Shown one piece after another: positions 1 to 9,452 of a stretch of 64,000 nt of DNA. Numbering within the stretch: the stretch's first letter is position 1; each line of letters starts with the position of its first letter. The stretch is from positions 1,302,001-1,366,000 of the forward strand of contig NZ_CANMPQ010000001.1 of the NCBI RefSeq assembly GCF_947499695.1. Direction: 5' to 3'. The stretch comes from an uncultured Allomuricauda sp. (GTDB lineage: Bacteria > Bacteroidota > Bacteroidia > Flavobacteriales > Flavobacteriaceae). Position numbers and translations under genes: made by a program. The notes beneath the pieces are model-generated. The model had not been told where the DNA came from. It saw only the letters and a list, made by a program, of their open reading frames with translations, and made no database searches.

Positions 1-1
1 A

Positions 2-1102
2 GATGGAACCTTACAAGACGACCAAAACCGTCGTGATTTTACCATCAATGCCATGGCCTTGGCCTTGAATTCATCCAACTTTGGACAATTGTTAGATCCC
101 TTCGGCGGAAGAAAGGATTTAGCTCTGAAGACTATCCGCACTCCGTTGGACCCGAATGTGACTTATTCAGATGACCCACTTCGAATGATGAGAGCCATTC
201 GATTTGCTGCCCAATTGAAGTTCGAAATAGAACCACACTCTCATCAAGCAATAATAGAAAACAAGGAACGCATCAAAATTGTTTCCAAAGAACGAATTGT
301 AGATGAGTTGCATAAAATTTTAATGAGTGAGAAACCTTCTGTAGGTCTCAAATTGATGCATCAAACTGGTTTGTTGCCCTTAATTCTTCCCGAACTTACC
401 GCACTCCAAGGGATAGAGGAAATCGAAGGGCAAAGACACAAGGATAATTTTTGGCATACCCTCGAGGTAGTTGATAATATTTCGGAAAACACCGATAATC
501 TTTGGTTAAGATGGGCCGCTTTGCTTCACGATATTGGCAAGGCGCCTACCAAACGCTTTCATAAAAAACTTGGCTGGACATTCCATGCGCACGAATTTGT
601 AGGTGCTAAAATGGTTTACAAACTCTTCAAGAGATTGCGAATGCCATTGAATGATAAAATGAAATTCGTTCAAAAAATGGTCCTGATGAGTTCAAGACCC
701 ATTGTACTGTCTGAAGAATTTGTTACCGATTCAGCTGTTCGTCGACTGGTGTTTGATGCCGGTGATTATGTGGACGATTTGATGACCCTTTGTGAAGCCG
801 ACATCACTACTAAAAATCCAAATAAGCAACGGAAATACAAGAACAACTTTAAGATTGTTAGACAAAAAATCATTGAAGTTGAAGAAAAAGATCAGGTGCG
901 TAATTTTCAACCTCCGGTATCGGGAGAGGAAATCATGAAAACCTTCAATTTAACACCCTCCAAAGAAATCGGAATCATTAAAGATGCCATAAAGGAAGCT
1001 ATTTTAGAAGGAGAAATCCCAAATGAATATGAAGCAGCTTATAATTTTATGCTTCAAAAAGGTAAAGAAATGAACCTAAATCAAATATCGGATGAAAAGT
1101 AA
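2..1102 (+). CDS. cca: CCA tRNA nucleotidyltransferase / poly(A) polymerase family, HD domain (5' truncated)
   Basis: Adds or repairs the 3' CCA end of tRNAs in the cytoplasm. The reading frame is open from base 2, so the gene begins outside the window; what is visible starts near the end of the nucleotidyltransferase head with the class II signature [10 protein letters not shown], followed by the neck region ([12 protein letters not shown]) and a C-terminal HD domain with [14 protein letters not shown]. The HD domain is common in bacterial CCA enzymes. The stop codon overlaps the start of the heme A synthase gene by 11 bp, so the two are probably co-transcribed. The internal ATG at 53 is not the start, because the RRDFTIN motif lies upstream of it. 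The catalytic DxD motif is outside the window. Confidence 0.93.
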   Translation, partial: DGTLQDDQNRRDFTINAMALALNSSNFGQLLDPFGGRKDLALKTIRTPLDPNVTYSDDPLRMMRAIRFAAQLKFEIEPHSHQAIIENKERIKIVSKERIVDELHKILMSEKPSVGLKLMHQTGLLPLILPELTALQGIEEIEGQRHKDNFWHTLEVVDNISENTDNLWLRWAALLHDIGKAPTKRFHKKLGWTFHAHEFVGAKMVYKLFKRLRMPLNDKMKFVQKMVLMSSRPIVLSEEFVTDSAVRRLVFDAGDYVDDLMTLCEADITTKNPNKQRKYKNNFKIVRQKIIEVEEKDQVRNFQPPVSGEEIMKTFNLTPSKEIGIIKDAIKEAILEGEIPNEYEAAYNFMLQKGKEMNLNQISDEK

Positions 1103-2105
1103 CAAATATGTCATCTATTGGCTATTGACCGGATGTGCTCTTATTTTCATTATGGTTGTGGTTGGGGGAATCACCAGATTGACGCATTCAGGGCTTTCCA
1201 TTTCTGATTACAAACTGATTACCGGAACATTGCCTCCAATGAATCAACAGCAATGGGAAGACGCTTTTGAGCTTTACAAACAATATCCTGAGTATCAAAA
1301 ACTGAATTACCACTTCACGATCGAGGATTTTAAAAGCATCTATTTTTGGGAATGGTTACACCGTGTTATTGGGCGGTTGATAGGCGTTGTTTTTATAATC
1401 CCCTTTCTTTTCTTTTTGGTTCGTAAAAAGTTGGACAAATCCACGATAAAAAAATGTCTTGTATTACTTTTTTTAGGTGGATTTCAGGGGTTTTTAGGTT
1501 GGTATATGGTAAAAAGTGGACTTGTTGACCGTCCAGATGTTTCCCATTATAGGTTAGCTGCACATCTGACTACCGCTTTTCTAACCTTTGCCTACAGCTT
1601 GTGGGTAGCGCTCGATTTAAGGTATCCCTCAAGAAAAGAAGTTCAGGTAAAAATCAGAAATTTGATCCGAGTTACATGGGTAGTTTTGGTACTTCAAATT
1701 ATTTGGGGGGCCTTCGTAGCTGGACTAGATGCCGGATTCATTCATAACCACTGGCCGATGATGAGCGAAGGAAAATTGATACACCAAACCGTTTATATAG
1801 AACAACAGCCGGTAATCAGAAACTTTTTTGAGGGAAAAAGCGGAGTGCAATTCGTGCACCGTTATATGGCCTATATCGTAGTCGGTCTAATCGTTTTCCT
1901 TTGGTATCGTACCAAAAAAATGAACTTGACTCCATTGCAAAGCAAGGGAATACTATCATTGCTGATTCTGGTAGGGCTGCAATTTTTGTTAGGTGTACTG
2001 ACCTTGATTTATGCCGTTCCCCTTTGGTTGGGTGTTGCCCATCAAGTATTAGCATTTTTTTTACTGGCCGCCATGACTTTTACCTTGCATAGATTCACCA
2101 AATGA
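1092..2105 (+). CDS. ctaA: Heme A synthase, COX15/CtaA family
   Basis: Converts heme O to heme A in the cytoplasmic membrane for aa3-type cytochrome oxidase. The 337-residue protein is almost entirely hydrophobic, with about eight membrane segments. It opens with the family pattern [13 protein letters not shown] and carries the HRVIGR histidine motif near residue 91, plus later histidines ([18 protein letters not shown]) expected to bind heme. The length fits the long proteobacterial/eukaryotic-like COX15 type. It starts inside the end of cca (ATG at 1092, 11 bp overlap), which suggests translational coupling. No cyoE/ctaB is adjacent. Confidence 0.93.
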   Translation: MKSNKYVIYWLLTGCALIFIMVVVGGITRLTHSGLSISDYKLITGTLPPMNQQQWEDAFELYKQYPEYQKLNYHFTIEDFKSIYFWEWLHRVIGRLIGVVFIIPFLFFLVRKKLDKSTIKKCLVLLFLGGFQGFLGWYMVKSGLVDRPDVSHYRLAAHLTTAFLTFAYSLWVALDLRYPSRKEVQVKIRNLIRVTWVVLVLQIIWGAFVAGLDAGFIHNHWPMMSEGKLIHQTVYIEQQPVIRNFFEGKSGVQFVHRYMAYIVVGLIVFLWYRTKKMNLTPLQSKGILSLLILVGLQFLLGVLTLIYAVPLWLGVAHQVLAFFLLAAMTFTLHRFTK

Positions 2106-2119
2106 AAAAGTATTTGTCT

Positions 2120-2127
2120 TAACTTTG
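2120..2127 (+). promoter_or_regulatory. Putative -7 promoter element (TAACTTTG)
   Basis: An exact match to the Bacteroidota -7 consensus TAnnTTTG, 23 nt before the ATG at 2151. No clear -33 TTTG is seen at the usual distance, so this is a motif-based suggestion only. Confidence 0.4.
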
Positions 2128-2150
2128 TCCTCCACTTTAATTTTTAGTGA

Positions 2151-2645
2151 ATGATTTATAAAATCAGGATAATTCTTGATACTGAGGAAGATATCTTTAG
2201 AGATATCGAAATAGAAGCTTCCAATACCCTGGAAGAGTTCCACGATGCCATTACCCAGGCTTTCGGATTTGGTGGCAGTGAAATGGCTTCTTTTTATACC
2301 TGTGATGAAGAATGGACCCAGGATGAGGAAATTGCACTTTTTGATATGAGCGATACGGGGTCGAATGTTAGGTTAATGAACGAGACCTCTTTGGAGGATG
2401 TGCTGACCGAGCAAACTCCAAAATTGATTTATGTATATGACTTTTTAAGCATGTGGACCTTTTTTGTGGAACTGGCCGATATTGTTGAAAAGGAAAACGG
2501 AAGGTCATACCCTAACCTTTTGTTTAGTTTTGGTGAACTTCCTGATTCTCCTCCAGAAAAAAAATTCGAATCCCAGTCCGAAGTGGACTTTGGTGATTCC
2601 CTGGATAGTTACGATGATTTGGATTTTGATGAAAATTGGAACTAA
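2151..2645 (+). CDS. Plasmid pRiA4b ORF-3-like (IS1096-associated TnpR-like) family protein
   Basis: A 164-residue protein whose N-terminal half (IYKIRIIL..., FHDAITQAFGF, ASFYTCDEEW) matches the pattern of the pRiA4b ORF-3 family, small chromosomal proteins found widely in Bacteroidota. The family has no established biochemical role despite its plasmid-derived name. The last 40 residues are strongly acidic, ending in runs of D and S. It has its own candidate promoter at 2120-2127 and no transposon hallmarks nearby, so it should not be read as a mobile element. Confidence 0.75.
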   Translation: MIYKIRIILDTEEDIFRDIEIEASNTLEEFHDAITQAFGFGGSEMASFYTCDEEWTQDEEIALFDMSDTGSNVRLMNETSLEDVLTEQTPKLIYVYDFLSMWTFFVELADIVEKENGRSYPNLLFSFGELPDSPPEKKFESQSEVDFGDSLDSYDDLDFDENWN

Positions 2646-2721
2646 AAAACTCAAAGAAAAATCCAAAGCATTTCCTAACCCTTACTTTGCAACCTAAATT
2701 TCATAAACCCTTTACCAAAAG

Positions 2722-3780
2722 ATGTTAAATCTATATTCTGCCCAAATCGAAAGTGTATCCCTTCATCGTGTGGGAAACAAAAGCAAGAACGAACCCATTT
2801 TTCTATCCTCCGAACCTTTTTCATTGAATGATGAGATGGCCGGGTTGCTCAAGGAGTATTTTTTTAAACCATTTCGCGAGAAGGAAGAAAACTATTTCAA
2901 GTTTGCACATGAAGTGGATTTAGAGTTCAATGAGATTTTTGCATCGGTGTCCGAATTATTTACAGATAATTCTAAGGCCCATGATGTTTCGAAGAAAATT
3001 ACCACTAAACTCTATGAGCAGTCCAATCATCCTCATATTAAAAGCGGTGAAGTCTATATTGTCCATTTTTCCGATATGGTCATTGACAATCAAAAAACAG
3101 ATGCGGTTGGAATTTTCAAAAGTGAACTGAAACATGATTTTCTTCAATTTGAAGAACAAGGGCAAAACCTTGAAATTTTAATTCAACAGGGAATCAACAT
3201 CAACAAACTGGATAAAGGATGCATTGTTTTCAATGTGGAAAAAGAAGAGGGATACAAGGTACTTTCCGTTGATAGCAATCGATACGATGCTAAATATTGG
3301 CTTGAGAACTTTTTGGAGATTGCTCCATTGACTGATGAGAATTTCTACACCAAAAATTATTTAAAGTTCTGTCAGAATTTTGCCAAAGACGTTGTTTTAC
3401 CTGCGGAAGACAAGCAACAGGAGGTGCTGTTCATGAACCGTGCGGTAAATCATTTCGCTAAAAATGATGCGTTTGAGGAAACTTCGTTTTTAAATGAAGT
3501 AATGGAAAACCCAGAGCTTATACCAGAGTTTAAGCATTATAAGGTTGAAAAAGGGCCAAAATTTAGTATTGAAGACGTTTCCAACTTCGATATTGCAAAC
3601 AAGGCCGTATCAGATGCTAGAAAAAAAATAAAGAATGTCATCAATTTGGATACTAATATCCAGATTAAAATGGATTTTATAAATCCTGAATCCGCACAAA
3701 AATTTGTAGAAAAAGGCTGGGATGAAGAGCGCCAGATGTATTATTATTTGGTGTATTTCAACAAAGAGCAGAAAAGCTAG
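2722..3780 (+). CDS. Nucleoid-associated protein, NdpA/YejK (NA37) family
   Basis: A 352-residue soluble protein with features of the 37-kDa nucleoid-associated family: an N-terminal block SLHRVGNKS...EPIFLSSEPFSLND, a central segment with VYIVHFSDM, and KSELKHDF. E. coli YejK binds the nucleoid and has been linked to topoisomerases; the role in Bacteroidota is not established. A TTACTTTG element (2682-2689) is a near match to a -7 box. The stop codon overlaps by 4 bp (CTAG) the stop codon of the convergent kinase-like gene on the minus strand, so neither gene can lengthen without affecting the other. Confidence 0.8.
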   Translation: MLNLYSAQIESVSLHRVGNKSKNEPIFLSSEPFSLNDEMAGLLKEYFFKPFREKEENYFKFAHEVDLEFNEIFASVSELFTDNSKAHDVSKKITTKLYEQSNHPHIKSGEVYIVHFSDMVIDNQKTDAVGIFKSELKHDFLQFEEQGQNLEILIQQGININKLDKGCIVFNVEKEEGYKVLSVDSNRYDAKYWLENFLEIAPLTDENFYTKNYLKFCQNFAKDVVLPAEDKQQEVLFMNRAVNHFAKNDAFEETSFLNEVMENPELIPEFKHYKVEKGPKFSIEDVSNFDIANKAVSDARKKIKNVINLDTNIQIKMDFINPESAQKFVEKGWDEERQMYYYLVYFNKEQKS

Positions 3781-4853
3781 GATTTACCATCCAAGATTTG
3801 CCTCATGCTTACATCCTGGTAATTGCGCTTTACAAAATCAAGGGCCAGAGATAATACTTCGCCCATGGTGGTACTCTTTTTAAAATCCATATCCTTGGTC
3901 AGGTCATAAATCTCAAGCTTCAGTTTGGTAATATTTTCATCTAGTGAAATCTCATCGTCCAAACAGGCATCCAAGAGTCGTTCAATCCGATCTCCGGAAC
4001 TCATAATCCGTTTGGCTACGATAGAACGCTCTTCAATTTTGTATTGGTCAACCGAGTGTTTTTGCAGTTTTCCCCGAACCAGTTCAACCATTTGAAAGTT
4101 TTCTTTAAAGAACTGAGGACGATAAACCTTGAGTTTCCCTTCAAAACATTGTTGATCAAAGTCTATTGCACGTATCTTATAAACCACATGGTCAAAGTCG
4201 TGTGTGGGCACAATCACATAATTGTAAGAACGCATATCGCCCAGTAACCGAATCATGCAGCGTTCATTGAACTTTACAAACTCTTTGGCCAATTGCGCTT
4301 TTTCAGGTTCCGTGCATTTGGGCAGCATATCTTCAATAAAGACATCTCCAGGAATTCCGGCAATATGTTCCTCAATCAGCGTATCTCCGTAAACCAAGAA
4401 GTTAAGGTTATATGGTGACAACATATGTTCCAATTCAAGCCCATAGACCCTTGATGCATCCGCTTTTTTTACATAGAAATAAGTGTAGTTATCATTGAGA
4501 ATGTTCCTTACCTTGATTCGGAAAGGTTTGGAATTTCCAAAGGTGCAATAATCAACAGCATCAATGTTCAAGTATTCCAAAATGCGATTACCCCCATCAG
4601 AATGTAAAATGGAATAGACTTTTTTTAAACTCAAATCGATTTCCTCTCGATCAAAATCGGAATAGTAAGCCCGAACCCAAAGCGTGTCATCGCCTTCAGC
4701 ATCATATACGACAACAGAACCCGCAAAACGAAGCAAATCATCGTAAAAAATAGGAATCTCAATTTTTCGATTGTATCGCTCCAGATATCCATCCAATTTT
4801 TTATTGACTGGATATGCCGGTTTTTTCTTTGACATCAACTTTTCATCAGACAT
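3777..4853 (-). CDS. Uncharacterised protein with protein-kinase-like fold residues
   Basis: About 358 residues, starting at MSDEKLMSKKK (ATG at 4853; a start at 4874 would add seven residues). I do not recognise a named family. Residue patterns are reminiscent of HipA/APH/kinase-like folds: a beta-strand lysine in FYVKKAD (about K129/130), a following acidic helix LELEHML (E140/142), a hinge-like GDTLIEEHIAGIPGD, a possible catalytic loop GDMRSYNYVI (D206 and N211), and AIDFDQQ (DFD at about 231-233) in the position of the kinase DFG metal-binding motif. No signal peptide or membrane segment is seen. It ends tail to tail with the NdpA-like gene and is divergent from an ABC transporter. The kinase assignment is inference from motif order, not a confirmed hit. 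Confidence 0.6.
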   Translation of the reverse strand: MSDEKLMSKKKPAYPVNKKLDGYLERYNRKIEIPIFYDDLLRFAGSVVVYDAEGDDTLWVRAYYSDFDREEIDLSLKKVYSILHSDGGNRILEYLNIDAVDYCTFGNSKPFRIKVRNILNDNYTYFYVKKADASRVYGLELEHMLSPYNLNFLVYGDTLIEEHIAGIPGDVFIEDMLPKCTEPEKAQLAKEFVKFNERCMIRLLGDMRSYNYVIVPTHDFDHVVYKIRAIDFDQQCFEGKLKVYRPQFFKENFQMVELVRGKLQKHSVDQYKIEERSIVAKRIMSSGDRIERLLDACLDDEISLDENITKLKLEIYDLTKDMDFKKSTTMGEVLSLALDFVKRNYQDVSMRQILDGKS

Positions 4854-4927
4854 TCTTTCCCTATTTTGTAACAAATTCTAGAATACCTCGTCAAGTTACT
4901 ATAAACAAATCAAAAAACGATTCCAGC

Positions 4928-5824
4928 TTGGAAACTATACTGACCGTAAGCAATCTGACAAAAAAGTTTGGTTATCTCACCGCCGTAAAGGATTTATCCT
5001 TCACTATTGAAAAAGGAAATGTCTATGGCATTTTAGGCCCCAATGGAAGTGGTAAATCCACCACTTTGGGCATTATCTTAAATGTGGTTAACAGAACCGC
5101 AGGAGAATTTAGTTGGTTCAATGGAACCACTACCACGCACGATGCACTAAAAAAGGTTGGAGCCATTATTGAAAGGCCCAATTTTTATCCGTACATGACC
5201 GCAATCCAAAACTTGAAACTGGTCTGTAAAATCAAGGAGGTCCCTTCTGAAAAGATTGAAGAGAAACTTGAACTTGTTGGTTTATGGGACAGGCGAAACA
5301 GCAAATTCAGAACCTATTCCTTGGGGATGAAACAACGTTTGGCAATAGCTTCAGCACTGCTCAATGACCCTGAAATTTTGATTTTGGATGAACCCACCAA
5401 TGGTCTAGACCCGCAAGGAATTCATCAGATTAGACAAATCATCAAAAAAATTGCCGGTCACGGTACCACTATTCTTCTTGCATCACACCTGTTGGACGAG
5501 GTAGAAAAAGTCTGCTCTCATGTAGTTATTCTTAGAAAAGGCGAAAAACTATACTCTGGTCCTGTGGACGAAATGTTGTCAAGCCATGGTTTTTTCGAGT
5601 TGCGAACTTCCGATATGGAAAAGTTGCACAAGCTTCTTGAGAAGAATGCAAGTTTTGGAAAAATAACTCAAGAGAATGGCACTATGACTGCCTTTTTGAA
5701 AGAGGAAATGAATGCGGAGGAGTTAAACAAAATGCTGTTTGATAAGGGGATGGTGCTGTCACACCTTGTAAAACGCAAAGAAAGTCTTGAAGAACAATTT
5801 TTAACCTTGACCAAGAACAACTAA
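4928..5824 (+). CDS. ABC transporter ATP-binding protein (ABC-2 type exporter)
   Basis: A cytoplasmic ATPase of about 298 residues powering the permease encoded next. It has Walker A GPNGSGKST, signature YSLGMKQRL, Walker B LILDEPTNGLDP and the switch histidine in LLASHLLDEVEKV. An open frame reaches back to an ATG at 4814, but that would add residues antisense to the start of the divergent gene that do not look like an ABC N-terminus. The domain begins at ETILTVSNLTKKFG, so the TTG at 4928 is the likely start. The 3-nt gap to the permease gene indicates an operon. The substrate cannot be read from the sequence; relatives include lantibiotic/bacitracin-immunity and NatA-like exporters. Confidence 0.88.
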   Translation: METILTVSNLTKKFGYLTAVKDLSFTIEKGNVYGILGPNGSGKSTTLGIILNVVNRTAGEFSWFNGTTTTHDALKKVGAIIERPNFYPYMTAIQNLKLVCKIKEVPSEKIEEKLELVGLWDRRNSKFRTYSLGMKQRLAIASALLNDPEILILDEPTNGLDPQGIHQIRQIIKKIAGHGTTILLASHLLDEVEKVCSHVVILRKGEKLYSGPVDEMLSSHGFFELRTSDMEKLHKLLEKNASFGKITQENGTMTAFLKEEMNAEELNKMLFDKGMVLSHLVKRKESLEEQFLTLTKNN

Positions 5825-5827
5825 GAA

Positions 5828-6661
5828 ATGGTACGCTTACTACAAATAGAATTTATAAAACTTTGGAATAACAGAGCAAGTAAAATATTGATCAGCTCGT
5901 ATTTTATTTTGTTGACATCTATCGCTTTGGTCGCTGCCATTAAGTTTGATATTGGCCCGGTACAATTCCATCTCGCCGATCAAGGAATCTTTAATTTTCC
6001 TTATATCTGGCACTTCAACACCTTTATGACCGCGATTTTCAAGCTTTTTCTAGCCATTGTAATCGTTTCTATGATGGCCAACGAATACAGCAATAAAACC
6101 ATCAAACAAAACCTAATCGATGGGCTCTCCAAAAAGGAATTCATCCTTTCCAAATTTTTGACCGTCATCTCGTTTGCGTTGATTTCCACCGTGTTCGTTT
6201 TTTTGGTGTCCATGATTTTGGGGTTAATCTATTCAGACTATAATGAATTGTCAATCATATTTTCCGATATGGAATTTTTGTTGGCCTTTTTTATAAAATT
6301 GGTTGGATTCTTTTCTTTTTGTCTCTTTCTTGGAATTTTGGTCAAAAGATCGGCTTTCGCTCTTGGCTTTCTTATTATATGGGCCGTTTTGGAACAACTT
6401 ATTTTTGGTTTATTGGGTTGGAAAATAATGAGCTGGGACAATGCCAAGTTGGTTAAGGATTTCTTTCCCCTTCAGTCCATGACCAATTTAATAAAGGAAC
6501 CTTTCACAAGACTTTCTGCGGTTCAAAATATTGGAGAGCAAATAGGGGAAAACATGAAATTTGATTACCATGTATACTGGTACGAGTTTTTAATCGTGTT
6601 CTTCTGGACGGCACTTTTTGTCTATTTATCCTATGCATTATTGAAAAAGCGCGATTTGTAG
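5828..6661 (+). CDS. ABC-2 type transporter permease
   Basis: A 277-residue integral membrane protein with about six hydrophobic segments, paired with the ATPase just upstream (3-nt gap). The layout is typical of ABC-2 permeases: one N-terminal helix (ILISSYFILLTSIALVAAI), a cytoplasmic stretch with NEYSNKTIKQNLIDGLSKKEFILSK, then four helices and a final C-terminal helix. NEYSNKT(I)KQN is the coupling-like motif seen in many Bacteroidota ABC-2 permeases. Function is export of an unidentified substrate, or membrane immunity. Confidence 0.85.
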   Translation: MVRLLQIEFIKLWNNRASKILISSYFILLTSIALVAAIKFDIGPVQFHLADQGIFNFPYIWHFNTFMTAIFKLFLAIVIVSMMANEYSNKTIKQNLIDGLSKKEFILSKFLTVISFALISTVFVFLVSMILGLIYSDYNELSIIFSDMEFLLAFFIKLVGFFSFCLFLGILVKRSAFALGFLIIWAVLEQLIFGLLGWKIMSWDNAKLVKDFFPLQSMTNLIKEPFTRLSAVQNIGEQIGENMKFDYHVYWYEFLIVFFWTALFVYLSYALLKKRDL

Positions 6662-6689
6662 TATCTTGTGAGGTGCTGTAAATCGCAGA

Positions 6690-9407
6690 ATGCTATATAG
6701 AAATTGCTTCATATTAATTCTTTGCTTGTCTTCCTATACCCTTTTTGGTCAAGGACAGACCGCTAATTGGTACTTTGGAAATGGTGCCGGTGTCAGTTTT
6801 AATAACGATGGTACCGTGACAGCTCTGAACAATGGACGAATCAGCACCTTTGAAGGTTGTGCTTCTATTTCCGATGCAGCTGGTAATCTTATCCTATATA
6901 CGGACGGAATTCGTGTTTTTGATAGGAACCATAACATCATGCAAAATGGTGGTGGTTTGTTTGGGGACCCATCCAGTACCCAATCAGCCATAATTGTAGA
7001 AAAACCTAACGATCCAGACATTCTTTACATTTTCACAGTTGATACTTCGACATTTGAGGGAGACCCAGACAGAGGGTTGAATTATTCAACCGTAGATCTC
7101 ACCATGAATAATGGCGATGGAGCTATTATTGAAAAGAATGTCAACCTTTTAAGAGATTGCTCGGAAAAAATAGCAGCTGTGGTAAAGGATTGCTTTGATA
7201 AATCCATTTGGGTAGTAGCCTTGGGAAAAGAAAATAATGCTGATGACCGTTTTGACACTTATTATGCTTTTGAAATAACAGCAACTGGAGTAAACACAGC
7301 TCCAGTGGCAAGTACATTTAACACTCTCAATGTTCAGGACCCAAGGGGATATCTTAAGTTTTCTGCCGATGCGAGTACTTTAGCAAGTGCCAACTCCTCC
7401 TCTGGTCTATACTTATATGATTTTGATGTCAACACCGGTATGTTGTCCAATCAAGAACGTATTTTGGTAAATGCTCCCAACAAATTCCCCTATGGAATTG
7501 AATTTTCTTCCAATCTGCGGTTCTTATATGCGCATACTTCCAATAATGCCCCCGCTGGTCAAGAAGGAGGACATTCATCTTCATTGGTGCAATACGATTT
7601 AACCGCTGCAGATATAGCAGCTTCAGAAATTGAAATAGACAGACGATCGATATACCGAGGAGCCCTTCAGATGGCACAAAATGGAAAGATTTACAGAACC
7701 ATAGCAGAAAATTATCTCAGGGGAACTCCTTTTTTAGGGGTCATAGAAAGTCCGAATGAATTAGGCGCTGCAGCCAATTACATTCACAATGCAGTTTCTT
7801 TGAACGGAAGGAATGCCACTCAAGGCCTTCCTCCTTTTATCCAATCATTTTTTGACCGGGTGGATATTATACAAAATGCCGATGGATCAAGTGGTTCGTC
7901 TTTAAGTATATGTGAAGGAGAACAATTCACGCTGGCCGCAGAAAGTATTCCAAATGCCACTTACAATTGGGAAAAAGATGGTAACCCTATTGCCAATTCG
8001 ACCAATACACTTATCGTGGATCCAGCTGGAGTTGCGGATTCAGGTCGGTATAGTTTAGAGGTGATTCTAGCAGACCCTGGGGAATGTCCCATAATTGGGG
8101 AGGCTTTTATCTCGGTCAATCCCCTACCTCAAGCATCTCCGGAGGTATTGATACAATGTGACGCTTCTTCTACCAACTCAACCGATGGTATAGCACCGTT
8201 CAATCTGGAACAAGCAATAACATCAGAAGACTATACCTATTCTTTCTATGAAACGGCTGCCGATCTAAATTCTGACAATCCGATTAGCGATCCAATAGGT
8301 TTTATCAATACAAATCCGTTTAATCAGACCATCTATTATAAAATTGTCGATGACAATGGTTGTGAAGATTCATCTACTTTGGAATTGCAAGTAAGGTCTG
8401 TTGTGTTCAGCCCCAACGACGAGCGAAATTATTACGTCTGTAATGAGGACCCAGAGGACTTGTTATTGGATGGAACTTTTGACCTTGATGCATTATTAAA
8501 TCAAGAGTATCCGAACACTGATGTAGTTCTTTACACCTCATTGGAAGATGCTTCATTGGAGCAACTGCCTATAAGTGGAAATTATAGAACTGAATCCACA
8601 TCGATATACGCACGAATAGAAAATTCTAACGTTTGTGAGGATATTGATGTCATAAACCTTATTGTCAATCCAACACCATTGTTCACTTTTGAGGAGGAAG
8701 TTCTCTGGTGTACAGATGGACCCCCTATTTTTTTGGAAGCACCAGCTGGTTTTGACTTGTATAGATGGTATAAAAACGATGGTGGTAGCAGGCAAGAGGT
8801 GAGCACACAGCAAACCACGGAAATTTCTGAAATTGGTGATTATGTTCTTGAAGCTGGATATAGATATGTAACCAATGAAGGCACTTTTGATTGTATGAAT
8901 GAGGTTAGTTTTATCGTGAATCCTTCAAACAGAGCCATGATAGAAGATGTTTTGGTTGAAGACATATCGGACAACAACAAACTTGAGATTTTAGTCTCCG
9001 GGGATGGTAATTACGAGTACGCCATAAACGATGAGTTCAGTTATCAAGATTCGCCAATGTTTGAAAATGTCGACCCTGGATTTGTAACCGTCTTTGTTCG
9101 AGATAAAAATGGATGTGGAGTGTCCCAGGAAATTGTTTCCGTGATTGGTTATCCTAAATTTTTTACGCCTAATGGCGACAATGTCAACGATACATGGCAA
9201 ATTATTGGTATCGATACACAATTTCAATCTGAAAGTATTATTTCCATTTACAATAGATATGGAAGATTAATGGCCCAAATAAGTCCTAGAACAGGTGGAT
9301 GGAATGGAACATATAACAATAGTATCCTTCCCGCTGCCGATTATTGGTTTAAAGTGGCTTTGGAAGATGGACGAATTTTTAAAGGTCATTTTGCCTTAAA
9401 ACGATAA
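6690..9407 (+). CDS. Secreted T9SS type B sorting-domain protein with propeller-like and Ig-like regions
   Basis: A 905-residue exported protein. It starts with a signal peptide ending around YTLFGQ, then a 340-residue region (NWYFGNGAGVSFN, LILYTDGIRVFDRNH, LYIFTVD) resembling beta-propeller-type adhesins common in Flavobacteriia, then an Ig-like module (CEGEQFTLAAES...YNWEKDGN, about 405-480), further cysteine-poor beta modules, and the gliding-motility/T9SS type B C-terminal domain (FFTPNGDNVNDTW to the final HFALKR, about 825-905). The C-terminal domain directs transport across the outer membrane by T9SS and possible cell-surface attachment. The next gene encodes a second such protein, 45 nt downstream, so the two may be expressed together. 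Ligand unknown. Confidence 0.88.
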   Translation: MLYRNCFILILCLSSYTLFGQGQTANWYFGNGAGVSFNNDGTVTALNNGRISTFEGCASISDAAGNLILYTDGIRVFDRNHNIMQNGGGLFGDPSSTQSAIIVEKPNDPDILYIFTVDTSTFEGDPDRGLNYSTVDLTMNNGDGAIIEKNVNLLRDCSEKIAAVVKDCFDKSIWVVALGKENNADDRFDTYYAFEITATGVNTAPVASTFNTLNVQDPRGYLKFSADASTLASANSSSGLYLYDFDVNTGMLSNQERILVNAPNKFPYGIEFSSNLRFLYAHTSNNAPAGQEGGHSSSLVQYDLTAADIAASEIEIDRRSIYRGALQMAQNGKIYRTIAENYLRGTPFLGVIESPNELGAAANYIHNAVSLNGRNATQGLPPFIQSFFDRVDIIQNADGSSGSSLSICEGEQFTLAAESIPNATYNWEKDGNPIANSTNTLIVDPAGVADSGRYSLEVILADPGECPIIGEAFISVNPLPQASPEVLIQCDASSTNSTDGIAPFNLEQAITSEDYTYSFYETAADLNSDNPISDPIGFINTNPFNQTIYYKIVDDNGCEDSSTLELQVRSVVFSPNDERNYYVCNEDPEDLLLDGTFDLDALLNQEYPNTDVVLYTSLEDASLEQLPISGNYRTESTSIYARIENSNVCEDIDVINLIVNPTPLFTFEEEVLWCTDGPPIFLEAPAGFDLYRWYKNDGGSRQEVSTQQTTEISEIGDYVLEAGYRYVTNEGTFDCMNEVSFIVNPSNRAMIEDVLVEDISDNNKLEILVSGDGNYEYAINDEFSYQDSPMFENVDPGFVTVFVRDKNGCGVSQEIVSVIGYPKFFTPNGDNVNDTWQIIGIDTQFQSESIISIYNRYGRLMAQISPRTGGWNGTYNNSILPAADYWFKVALEDGRIFKGHFALKR

Positions 9408-9452
9408 TACAATAAAAAAAATTACTAACTTAAAATGTTTGATTCTGATCAA

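Noticed and set aside
2151-2645. Mobile element suggested by the pRiA4b/IS1096 family name
   Set aside because: No transposase, terminal repeats or target duplication; the family is chromosomal and widespread.
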